A DNA stretch of 64,000 nt from Bacillota bacterium (GTDB lineage: Bacteria; Bacillota; Clostridia; Christensenellales; Aristaeellaceae), in NCBI GenBank assembly GCA_023416585.1, contig JAEZHM010000131.1:124001-188000 (forward strand), written 5' to 3'. The notes under the pieces are model-generated. The model did no database searches. It saw only the letters and a list, made by a program, of their open reading frames with translations, and was not told the DNA's origin. Shown one piece after another: positions 41,892 through 48,869 of this stretch. The translations under genes and the position numbers were made by a program. The first letter of the stretch is position 1. Every line of letters begins with the position of its first letter.

Positions 41892-41921
41892 ATGTAGTTT
41901 TTTGCTTACCGGCACACTGAT

Positions 41922-41949
41922 TCGGCGCTTTACACCGCCGACTTTTTTT
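41922..41949 (+). terminator. Intrinsic terminator of the mgl operon
   Basis: TCGGCG / CGCCGA with an eight-base loop, then CTTTTTTT. Confidence 0.8.
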
Positions 41950-42035
41950 GCCGCAAAATTCTATTTTTAAGGATGTTTATTTTCGGCAATTCTCCCTGTT
42001 TCGTGCTGTTTTTCCATGATTCCATATATTGTGGG

Positions 42036-42064
42036 TTGTTCTAACTGCACAAATATATTATAGT
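42036..42064 (+). promoter_or_regulatory. Probable promoter of the GH18 gene
   Basis: TTGTTC (42036-42041), a 17-base spacer and TATAGT (42059-42064), in a very AT-rich stretch 34 bases before the start. Confidence 0.45.
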
Positions 42065-42097
42065 AATTTAGACCTAATTTAGCAGAAAGGGGCTTTC

Positions 42098-43531
42098 TTG
42101 CGAGTGAAAGCGAATAGGTTTTTCAAGGCGTTGGGCGCCGGAATGATGGTGCTGTTATTATGCGCCATGTCCGTCGGTGCTGCTGCCGCGGCCGATACGT
42201 CGAAGCCAACCAAGCCCGCAAACCTTACCGCAGCTTCCGTTACCACGACCTCCGTAAGCCTTGCCTGGCAAAAATCCTCGGATAATGTGGGTGTGAAATC
42301 GTATGCCGTCTTTATGAACAGCGCATACCTTACGTATACGGCACAAACGGAAGCTACTATTTCAAATCTGAAACCAGGAACCTCCTACACTTTTTATGTG
42401 GCCGCGCAGGATGCGGCAGGGAACATCTCCGGAGCCAGCAACAAGATTACCGTCACCACCAAAAGCAACGCAGCCACAGGCAAGATTATTGCAGGATACT
42501 ACGCCGGTTGGGCAGCCTATTCAGGGTATACGCCCTCGGACATTCCTGCTTCCAAGCTGACGCATATCCTGTACGCGTTTGCGAATATCAACAGTTCTTA
42601 CAGGATCACACTGGGTGATCCGGAAGTGGATGAGAAGAACTTTGCAGAGCTTCGCGCGCTTAAAAAGCAATATCCCAGCTTGAAAACACTGATCTCCGTG
42701 GGCGGTTGGGAATGGTCCGGAAGGTTTTCCAATGCTGCATCCACCGCAAGCCGCCGGGAAACATTTGCCTGGAGTGCAGCGGAATTTGTTGCTGCCCACG
42801 GCTTTGACGGTGTGGATATCGACTGGGAATTCCCTGTCAGCGGCGGCAAGGCGGATAACGCTTCCCGTGCTGCGGACAAAGAGAATTTTACGCTGCTGCT
42901 GAAAAAACTGCGGGAAACGCTGGACGCCCAAGGGAAAAAGGATGGTAAACACTATCTGTTAACCATCGCCGGCGGTTCGGGAAAGGAATTCGTGGGTAAT
43001 GTACAGTTGAAATCCATCGCCCAATACCTGGATTTCGGCTTGGTGATGGCTTACGATATCCATGGCATTTCCGACAAGTACACCGACCACAACGCTCCGC
43101 TGTACGGATCCACTGATCCCTCTCCCCAGTTTGTGTGGAGCGTGGAACAGTCTGTTCAGGCCTGGCTGGGAGAGGGATTCCCCAAATCCAAGCTGACGGT
43201 CGGCGTTCCGTTTTACGGTCACCGCTACAGCAATGTGAAGGGCGGAGGAACTGGCATTTACAAAACCTACAGCGGCTACAAGTCGCTGGACTACGACGAT
43301 ATCGTGTCTCAATATTTAATCGACAAGTCTTATACCCGCTTTTACGGGGCGGCTGGCAGGACACCCTGGCTATTCAATGGCTCCACTTTCATCACATATG
43401 AAGATGCTACGTCTCTTAGTGAGAAGGCCATCTACATCAAAAATCAGGGTCTTGCCGGGGCGGGTATCTGGGAGCTTTCGCAAAACACGGATGGAACACT
43501 GCTCAATACGCTGCATAAAAATTTGAAGTAA
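42098..43531 (+). CDS. Secreted GH18 glycosidase with fibronectin type III domain
   Basis: A 477-residue exported protein: signal peptide (cleavage near GAAAAA, about residue 32), a fibronectin type III domain (about 38-122) and a GH18 catalytic barrel (about 128-475). The active-site motif DGVDIDWEF is intact, with the catalytic glutamate near residue 244, and ISVGGWEW is the second family motif. It probably hydrolyses chitin or chitin-like N-acetylglucosamine polymers outside the cell; an endo-N-acetylglucosaminidase or a spore-cortex role is less likely. The start is TTG after AAAGGGG; a GTG at 42104 is the alternative. Confidence 0.9.
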   Translation: MRVKANRFFKALGAGMMVLLLCAMSVGAAAAADTSKPTKPANLTAASVTTTSVSLAWQKSSDNVGVKSYAVFMNSAYLTYTAQTEATISNLKPGTSYTFYVAAQDAAGNISGASNKITVTTKSNAATGKIIAGYYAGWAAYSGYTPSDIPASKLTHILYAFANINSSYRITLGDPEVDEKNFAELRALKKQYPSLKTLISVGGWEWSGRFSNAASTASRRETFAWSAAEFVAAHGFDGVDIDWEFPVSGGKADNASRAADKENFTLLLKKLRETLDAQGKKDGKHYLLTIAGGSGKEFVGNVQLKSIAQYLDFGLVMAYDIHGISDKYTDHNAPLYGSTDPSPQFVWSVEQSVQAWLGEGFPKSKLTVGVPFYGHRYSNVKGGGTGIYKTYSGYKSLDYDDIVSQYLIDKSYTRFYGAAGRTPWLFNGSTFITYEDATSLSEKAIYIKNQGLAGAGIWELSQNTDGTLLNTLHKNLK

Positions 43532-43542
43532 ATAGTTTCATT

Positions 43543-43575
43543 AAGACCTGCGTGCAAAAAGCGCAGGTCTTTTTG
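43543..43575 (+). terminator. Intrinsic terminator after the GH18 gene
   Basis: AAGACCTGCG / CGCAGGTCTT with a nine-base loop, followed by T residues. Confidence 0.85.
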
Positions 43576-43608
43576 CGTGCAAGCCATGTTCACAAAATCA
43601 TATTACAA

Positions 43609-43671
43609 AATTGGCTCCAGAAAACTTGATGCAAATTGGTGCTTTTTTACGCCAATCTGTCATCGTATACT
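43609..43671 (+). promoter_or_regulatory. Promoter with AATTGG direct repeats, second copy
   Basis: AATTGGCTCC at 43609-43618 and AATTGGTGC at 43634-43642 are 25 bases apart, as in the block at 10436-10469, and the intervening bases are also similar. TATACT (43666-43671) is the likely -10; the -35 is weak. The arrangement suggests a regulated promoter for the aldo/keto reductase at 43720. Confidence 0.58.
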
Positions 43672-43719
43672 AATGCCGGTAAACACGCTGTATGAATTTG
43701 TTGTAATGGAGGGTTATGT

Positions 43720-44709
43720 ATGACGATGACAAGAAATTTGGGCAGATCGGGCATTAAGGTGAGCGCTTTGGGTCTTGGCTGCTGGGCTATCGGCGGGCCG
43801 TTTATCTTGGATGGCCTGCAGGATGGCTGGGGGGACGTAGATGACAGAGAATCCATAAAAGCACTTCATGCTGCTTTTGACCTGGGTGTGAATTTCTTGG
43901 ATACGGCTGATGCCTATGGCATAGGTCACAGTGAGGAAGTCGTTGGGCAGGCCATTTCAGAACGCAGGAACAGTGTGGTGATCGCAACCAAGTTTGGATA
44001 TTTCGGCAGCGAGTCTACCAAAACGCTTCATGGGGTGAACTTGGACCCAGGCTATATCGAAAAGGCCTGCGAAGCATCCCTGAAGCGATTGCGGACTGAC
44101 TATATCGATTTGTATCTGTTGCATGTATGGGAGATAGGGTTAAGCCAGATAGCACCTGTATGTGATGTTCTTGACCGGCTTGTGAAAAAAGGGAAAATAC
44201 GTGCCTATGGCTGGAGCACGGATCTTATGGACGGTGCGGCGGCTTTTGCCAGGAGACCTGACTGTTCTGCTGTAGAACATGAACTGAATATCTTTGCTGA
44301 TACCAGTGAAATGGTGCAATTATGTGAAGATAAAAATTTAGCCTGCATCATCCGGGCGCCGCTTGCCATGGGGCTATTGAGCGGCAAATTCGGAAACGAT
44401 TCCACCCTTTCTAAGGATGATGTGCGCGGCGCGGGACATAAATGGGTAAAATACTTCCATGACGGAAAGCCTGATCCGGCCTATTTGAAGATGCTGGACG
44501 GCGTGCGGGAAGTGCTTACAAGCAATGGGCGCACACAAGCCCAAGGCGCGTTATGCTGGCTGTGGGGCAGGAGTGAAAACACCATCCCCATTCCCGGCTT
44601 CAAAAGCGTGAAGCAGGCGCAAGAAAACGCCAAGGCCATGGCGTTCGGCCCGCTTACCCAGCAGCAGATGCATGAGGTAGATGCGCTCCTAAAATCCATT
44701 GAGGCATAA
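43720..44709 (+). CDS. Aldo/keto reductase
   Basis: A 329-residue NADPH-dependent TIM-barrel oxidoreductase without an added iron-sulfur domain. The tetrad is visible: Asp and Tyr in LDTADAYG, Lys in ATKFGYFG, His in LLHVWE; the nucleotide-binding end reads IPIPGFKSVKQAQEN. It is of the general stress/sugar-reductase type and its substrate is unknown. The ATG follows GGAGGG. It has its own promoter, whose direct repeats match those of the ferredoxin-type reductase at 10553. Confidence 0.9.
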   Translation: MTMTRNLGRSGIKVSALGLGCWAIGGPFILDGLQDGWGDVDDRESIKALHAAFDLGVNFLDTADAYGIGHSEEVVGQAISERRNSVVIATKFGYFGSESTKTLHGVNLDPGYIEKACEASLKRLRTDYIDLYLLHVWEIGLSQIAPVCDVLDRLVKKGKIRAYGWSTDLMDGAAAFARRPDCSAVEHELNIFADTSEMVQLCEDKNLACIIRAPLAMGLLSGKFGNDSTLSKDDVRGAGHKWVKYFHDGKPDPAYLKMLDGVREVLTSNGRTQAQGALCWLWGRSENTIPIPGFKSVKQAQENAKAMAFGPLTQQQMHEVDALLKSIEA

Positions 44710-44793
44710 TCAAACCAAAGCCGATTGTTTAGCCTTCCTTGTTTTGTGGTACAAAACAGTTGGGACAACCACATAAACAAAGGAGTGAATCGT

Positions 44794-45228
44794 ATGGCTT
44801 TACAGCTATTTATTAATTTTAATGGCAACTGCCGCGAGGCGGTAGAGTTTTACGCCAAAACATTCAAGACAGGTGCGCCCAAATTTATGACCTTTGGGGA
44901 TGCGCCGCCTGATCCGGAAATGGTTTTGGATGAGAAGGACAAGAAGCTGATCATGTACACCGACCTGAACATCCTGGGCTCTACTGCCATGTTCTGTGAT
45001 ACTCCGCCCGGAATGCCGTATGTTCAGGGTACCAACATCAGCCTGACTGTCGTTACCAAGGATGCGGATGAAATCAAACGCCTCTTCCATGAACTTTCTG
45101 TGGGCGGCGAAGTGGATATGGAGCTTCAGGAAACCTTCTGGAGCAACCTGTTCGGTATGGTAACCGACAAGTTCGGCATCAGTTGGCAGCTCAGCCATGA
45201 CAGCGGCAAGGAATACGGGAACAGCTAA
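44794..45228 (+). CDS. VOC family protein (PhnB-like)
   Basis: A 144-residue protein of the vicinal oxygen chelate superfamily, PhnB/3-demethylubiquinone-methyltransferase-like branch, marked by LFINFNGNCREAVEFYAKTF at the start and FGISWQLSH at the end. These small metal-binding-fold proteins are of mixed or unknown function; some give drug resistance. The ATG follows AAAGGAG. It is a single gene ending in a strong terminator. Confidence 0.88.
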   Translation: MALQLFINFNGNCREAVEFYAKTFKTGAPKFMTFGDAPPDPEMVLDEKDKKLIMYTDLNILGSTAMFCDTPPGMPYVQGTNISLTVVTKDADEIKRLFHELSVGGEVDMELQETFWSNLFGMVTDKFGISWQLSHDSGKEYGNS

Positions 45229-45259
45229 GCGCTTAGTACCAAGAGCCCTATATAAAATG

Positions 45260-45282
45260 GCCTTCCGAAAGGAAGGCTTTTT
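45260..45282 (+). terminator. Intrinsic terminator with GAAA tetraloop
   Basis: GCCTTCC - GAAA - GGAAGGC followed by TTTTT. Confidence 0.9.
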
Positions 45283-45298
45283 GAGTTCCAGGAATATG

Positions 45299-45327
45299 TT
45301 GCCATAAGGTTCTTTCCTTGCTATGAT
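45299..45327 (+). promoter_or_regulatory. Promoter of the HD-domain gene
   Basis: TTGCCA (45299-45304), a 17-base spacer and TATGAT (45322-45327), 37 bases before the start codon. Confidence 0.6.
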
Positions 45328-45364
45328 ACAGGCAAACCGTAAAGTGTTGAAGGAGTGAATAGAT

Positions 45365-45943
45365 ATGCTGGAAGAGCAGATGCGTATATGGATAAAGGAT
45401 GTCTGCAGCCAGGGGACAGGGCCATTCGATACATCTTTCTTTGAAAAGCATATTTGTGTGATGACGCAAATAGCAGACATGCTGGCGCAAACTTTTCATG
45501 CCGACCGGGAGGTTGTGGCCCTGGCTGCTTACCTGCACGACATCTCCGCCATAGAGGATTATGCAATGGTAGCGAATCACCACATCTTGGGCGGGGAGAG
45601 GGCGGGGGAGATATTGTCGGCTCATGGGTATCCTGCTGAAAAGATCGATGCTGTCCGCCGGTGTATCTTCTCCCACTCCGCCCCTGTGGCAGCCGGGCAG
45701 GGAACGATGGAAGAGATTTGCATTTCCAACGCCGACGCAGTAAGCCAGATCATGATGCCCGGCTACTGGCTGCATTACGCCTTTGTGGTCAAACATATGG
45801 GCTATAAAGACGGGTTGAAATGGTATATGGATAAAATCGACTCCCATTGGAACGCCATGGCGGAGGAGGCAAGAGCCATTGCTGCGCAAGCGTATCAGGC
45901 CGCAAGGGTTCTTTTCACCAGGGAAACGCAAACTTCCTCTTGA
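45365..45943 (+). CDS. HD-domain phosphohydrolase
   Basis: A 192-residue cytoplasmic protein with an HD metal-dependent phosphohydrolase domain. The first ligand is a histidine near residue 28 (FEKHICV), YLHDIS holds the HD pair near 57, HH follows near 71, and the final aspartate is in ISNADAV. The ATG follows GAAGGAG. The likely substrates are nucleotides or other phosphate esters, but nothing in the context fixes this. It stands alone with its own promoter. Confidence 0.83.
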   Translation: MLEEQMRIWIKDVCSQGTGPFDTSFFEKHICVMTQIADMLAQTFHADREVVALAAYLHDISAIEDYAMVANHHILGGERAGEILSAHGYPAEKIDAVRRCIFSHSAPVAAGQGTMEEICISNADAVSQIMMPGYWLHYAFVVKHMGYKDGLKWYMDKIDSHWNAMAEEARAIAAQAYQAARVLFTRETQTSS

Positions 45944-46038
45944 CGCATGTCTTCAGCCATGCCCGCTGTGTGCCTTCATTTTCATCATGCTGAGCAAGTG
46001 AACCTATGCCACACGTATGCATTGAAGGGGGGCTTACT

Positions 46039-46869
46039 TTGTTTAAGATAGGAGAATTTTCAAAGCTTACGCAGGTATCTATCCGCATGCTGCGCTATTA
46101 TGACGAAACAGGTCTTCTGCCCCCTGCGAAAACCGATCCCACTACCGGATATAGAATGTATACTGCAGAGCAGATTCCAATTCTTCACCGTATTTTGTTT
46201 TTCAGGGATACCGGATTCAATGTGTCGGAAACAGCGGACGCCCTTGCCTGTTGGTCACCCTGCGCAATAGACGGGTTATTAAGAAAAAAGCGGGAGGATA
46301 TATCCCTTGCCATTCAAAAAGAGCAGCAAATGCTTCGCAAGCTTGATACTGCCTTGCAGGATATTGATACCGGCAGGTTATCGGCACATGTGAATATCAT
46401 CATGAAAAGCGTTCCGGCGTATCCTGTTCTTTCCCATCGCCGCATTCTTCCAAATCATATGGCGGAAGGGGAGCTTTGGCATGAACTAGCCGGGATTGCG
46501 GAGAGAAATCGGATTCCCGTAAGCAAAAATGCTCTAAATTTTGCGGTTTACCACGAGGAAGATGAACTGGCGGACGGAGTGGATGTAGAGGTCTGCACCG
46601 TTGTGGATGAGTTTATAGAGGGATTGGAAGGGGCTTTGTACCGTATGACGGAAAAGGTGCCGCACATGGTATGCGCCATGGTGTACGGCCCATATGAAAA
46701 CATAAGGCAGGGCTATGACTCCCTGGCGGTCTGGCTTTCAGCCCATCAAATATATCAAATGGATGGTTTGATCAGACAAATCTGCCACCGGGGGCCTTGG
46801 AATGAAACCGATCCTGCCGCGTATCTTACGGAAATCCAGGTTCCCGTGCGATTACTTCGAGAATTGTAA
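46039..46869 (+). CDS. MerR family regulator with GyrI-like effector domain
   Basis: A 276-residue regulator. The N-terminal winged helix (FKIGEFSKLTQVSIRMLRYYDETGLL) is typical of MerR proteins, followed by a coiled coil (about 85-115) and a C-terminal GyrI-like ligand domain (about 135-275, ending with GPYENIRQGYDSLAVWLSAH). BmrR/Mta-type members sense drugs or other small molecules. The start is TTG at 46039 after GAAGGGGGG; an in-frame ATG 33 bases upstream lacks a ribosome binding site. The target may be the TrmO-like gene 79 bases downstream, or lie elsewhere. Confidence 0.87.
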   Translation: MFKIGEFSKLTQVSIRMLRYYDETGLLPPAKTDPTTGYRMYTAEQIPILHRILFFRDTGFNVSETADALACWSPCAIDGLLRKKREDISLAIQKEQQMLRKLDTALQDIDTGRLSAHVNIIMKSVPAYPVLSHRRILPNHMAEGELWHELAGIAERNRIPVSKNALNFAVYHEEDELADGVDVEVCTVVDEFIEGLEGALYRMTEKVPHMVCAMVYGPYENIRQGYDSLAVWLSAHQIYQMDGLIRQICHRGPWNETDPAAYLTEIQVPVRLLREL

Positions 46870-46948
46870 AATCATGCTTGACTCTCACATGGTGTCAGGG
46901 TGTAAGTTGAAAACGCATCGATGCAAAAGTTAAGACGGAGGCGGTTTC

Positions 46949-47425
46949 ATGATTTCCTACACCCTTCATCCTGTCGGATCCGTACTATCTGGAGAAGATG
47001 GCTTCCTGCTCAAGCTTTATGATCCATTCCGGCCCGGCCTCAAAGGCCTTGAGGGCTTTGGCCATATTCAGGTACTTTGCTGGTTTGATAAAACCGATAC
47101 CGAAGATGCCCGGAGTTTATGTACTGCGGGCAAACCGTACAAGAACGGTCCGGAGGAAATGGGCGTCTTTGCCACCCGCGGGCCTATTCGGCCCAATCCC
47201 ATTGCTTTATGCACCATGCAGGTATTGTCGGTCAATGAGGCGGCGGGAGAAATACGAATCGCCTGGACAGATATGATGGATGGTACCCCCATCCTGGATA
47301 TTAAGCCCTATACTCCAAGCCTGGACCGTGTGGAATATCCTTGCGTACCTGCGTGGTGCGGTACTTGGCCCAGGAATGTGGAAACTTCCGGCGACTTTGA
47401 CTGGGCGGGTGTGTTCAATTTCTGA
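46949..47425 (+). CDS. TrmO/TsaA family tRNA methyltransferase-like protein
   Basis: A 158-residue protein of the UPF0066/TrmO family; characterised members use S-adenosylmethionine to methylate the N6-threonylcarbamoyladenosine at tRNA position 37. The family pattern is clear: GLEGFGHIQVLCWFD, GVFATRGPIRPNPIALC and LDIKPYTPSLDRV. GACGGAGGCGG lies before the ATG. It is shorter than the E. coli enzyme because it lacks the C-terminal domain, as is common in bacteria. Clostridial paralogues may have other substrates. Confidence 0.85.
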   Translation: MISYTLHPVGSVLSGEDGFLLKLYDPFRPGLKGLEGFGHIQVLCWFDKTDTEDARSLCTAGKPYKNGPEEMGVFATRGPIRPNPIALCTMQVLSVNEAAGEIRIAWTDMMDGTPILDIKPYTPSLDRVEYPCVPAWCGTWPRNVETSGDFDWAGVFNF

Positions 47426-47432
47426 TGCAAAA

Positions 47433-47472
47433 GGGGAGGAAGCGTGCAGTGATGCTCCCTCCCCATATTTTT
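47433..47472. terminator. Terminator between trmO-like and sdpI-like genes
   Basis: GGGGAGGAAGC / GCTCCCTCCCC with one bulge, then ATATTTTTC. It lies between convergent genes. Confidence 0.7.
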
Positions 47473-47504
47473 CTGTATCGCAGCGCTCTTAAGCATATTG
47501 TAAA

Positions 47505-48152
47505 CTATGCACGCTCTGCTCCGTTCTTTTTGTACAGATGATAGGAATAGGCCGGCGGCAATAGAACCATTGCTGCTAAAAGAATGATGCTGCCATATGG
47601 CCAAGAAAGAAAGGCATTGGCTATCATCAATATGCCGCATATCACCCATAAAAAGCCAGCAAACCGGTGGGTTTTGTTCCGGTTATCCTGGCTGTGCAGC
47701 GTCCAGGGCAGCTTGATGCCGGCGGTGTAATTCTGCTTGCATTTGGGCAGGTAGTTGCCGCAGATCACGATCACGATACCTACCAGGGACGTTACAATGG
47801 TGCCAATAGGGATGGGCGCCCCCATAGATAAAAACAGCGTGATGGGCATGACGATCACAGAAATCGCAGGCAACGCCCATTTTGCGGCCTGCTTGATCCG
47901 CAGGGAGATGCTGTCGTTCTTGGGGTCATGGTTCAGGCGGAAATGGGTGATCATGTTAAGCACCGAAAAGATCACAGGCAGGAAAAAGACCGCAGCGCCC
48001 TTGGGGAGATAGCCGTTGGGCGCGCCGGTGCTGTCAAAATGGACCGCTATCTGCTCGGGCAATTTGCCATACAATATAAGCCCCAGTATGATGGGCAAAA
48101 GGCAAAGAACTGTCGATATAAAAAGCGGGGTGTTCAACTTACTTTTCATCAT
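47505..48152 (-). CDS. SdpI family membrane protein
   Basis: A 215-residue membrane protein with about six helices. The DUF1648 segment LPEQIAVHFDSTGAPNGYLPK (split by one residue from the first helix) and the C-terminal SdpI domain (GIKLPWTLHSQDNRNKTHRFAG) are both clear. In Bacillus subtilis SdpI gives immunity to the SdpC toxin and signals to the repressor SdpR. GGAGG stands before the double ATG at 48152, and the start overlaps the end of the ArsR/SdpR-type gene. No toxin gene like sdpC is nearby. Confidence 0.87.
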   Translation of the reverse strand: MMKSKLNTPLFISTVLCLLPIILGLILYGKLPEQIAVHFDSTGAPNGYLPKGAAVFFLPVIFSVLNMITHFRLNHDPKNDSISLRIKQAAKWALPAISVIVMPITLFLSMGAPIPIGTIVTSLVGIVIVICGNYLPKCKQNYTAGIKLPWTLHSQDNRNKTHRFAGFLWVICGILMIANAFLSWPYGSIILLAAMVLLPPAYSYHLYKKNGAERA

Positions 48153-48420
48153 TTTTTCCTCCAAATTGCGTTAGCCATAATAATGCTTCCTCAAATACGG
48201 ATGCGTTCAGTTCGTAGTAAACAAAGTTTTTGTATTTGGTCTCGGTGACAAGCCCTGCCTTTTTAAGCTGCGCCAGGTGGTAGGAAATGGTGGCGCCGGT
48301 CATGTTGAAAGCCTTGACGATCTCCCCGGCCGACATTCTGCCGCCTTTCAGGTCGGTCAATATTTTCCGCCGTACAGGGTCCGATAATGCTTTGAAGGTA
48401 TCCTCAAACCCCACTGACAT
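48139..48420 (-). CDS. ArsR family autorepressor (SdpR-like)
   Basis: A 93-residue winged-helix repressor (KALSDPVRRKILTDLKGGRMSAGEIVKAF...GATISYHLAQLKKAGLV) without cysteine metal sites, typical of SdpR. It is encoded just before, and overlapping, the SdpI-like gene. A strong promoter and ATTTAGA-type inverted repeats lie upstream, fitting autoregulation. The exact start is open: ATG at 48420 and GTG at 48414 are both in frame, and the GTG has the better-spaced GAGGTG. Confidence 0.85.
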   Translation of the reverse strand: MSVGFEDTFKALSDPVRRKILTDLKGGRMSAGEIVKAFNMTGATISYHLAQLKKAGLVTETKYKNFVYYELNASVFEEALLWLTQFGGKNDEK

Positions 48421-48451
48421 CACCTCGGTATTTAGATAAGATTCGAAATAG

Positions 48452-48504
48452 ATTATAGCGCTGAAATTCGAAATGTCAATAGGAATTTAGAGAAAAATCT
48501 AAAT
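48452..48504 (-). promoter_or_regulatory. Promoter and ArsR-type operator of the sdpRI pair
   Basis: On the minus strand TTGACA (48474-48479), a 16-base spacer and TATAAT (48452-48457) form a consensus promoter. ATTTAGA - six bases - TCTAAAT (48485-48504) is a perfect inverted repeat just upstream, and a further ATTTAGA-like half is at 48430-48436. Confidence 0.7.
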
Positions 48505-48581
48505 AGGTATCTATATACGATTTGGCAGATTTGGCTAATTAATAGAAATGATATGATAACGATCGATTATTATCCTTCCAT

Positions 48582-48687
48582 AAACCTCCCCCAGCCTCCT
48601 TCGTCGGCAGCCCCCTCCACGAGGGAGCCTCTCTCAAAGCCTCCCTCGTGGAGGGAGGTGCCGCCCGCAGGCGGCGGAAGGAGGTTT
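48582..48687. repeat. Palindromic CCTCC/GGAGG repeat, copy A
   Basis: The element has ends AAACCTCC and GGAGGTTT and an inner long stem CTCCACGAGGGAG / CTCCCTCGTGGAG, then a GCCGCCCGCAGGCGGCGG hairpin. A second copy is at 56571-56674. No transposase is linked. Confidence 0.75.
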
Positions 48688-48821
48688 GATAGGCAGCATA
48701 TAGCAATATGTCTTATAAAAAAGCGGGCAGGGGATATCAATTTGGACGCAGGCATACGCATAAAGAAAAAGCATGCAGATCAGCTGTGACCCGCATGCTC
48801 TTATGAATAATTAGAGGGGAT

Positions 48822-48869
48822 TCCCAAGGGATGCCATCCCTTGGGCGGGGTTAAGGGGCAGAGCCCCGG
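48822..48869 (-). other. Double hairpin downstream of the CoADR-type gene
   Basis: CCCAAGGGA / TCCCTTGGG and a smaller GGGGC/GCCCC hairpin follow the oxidoreductase stop on the minus strand. They have no T-run, so they may stabilise the mRNA end or be a dispersed repeat rather than a standard terminator. A weaker inverted pair AGCATGC/GCATGCT lies further on (about 48771-48801). Confidence 0.4.

Larger units (their letters stand above)
48421..48869. other. Intergenic stretch with promoter, operator and repeats
   Basis: This 449-base region contains the sdpR-type promoter and operator, one copy of a palindromic repeat and hairpins downstream of the large oxidoreductase gene, each listed separately. 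No gene is seen. Confidence 0.5.

Noticed and set aside
48553..48789. Small frame across the palindromic repeat
   Set aside because: Most of it is the repeat element; no ribosome binding site or recognisable domain.
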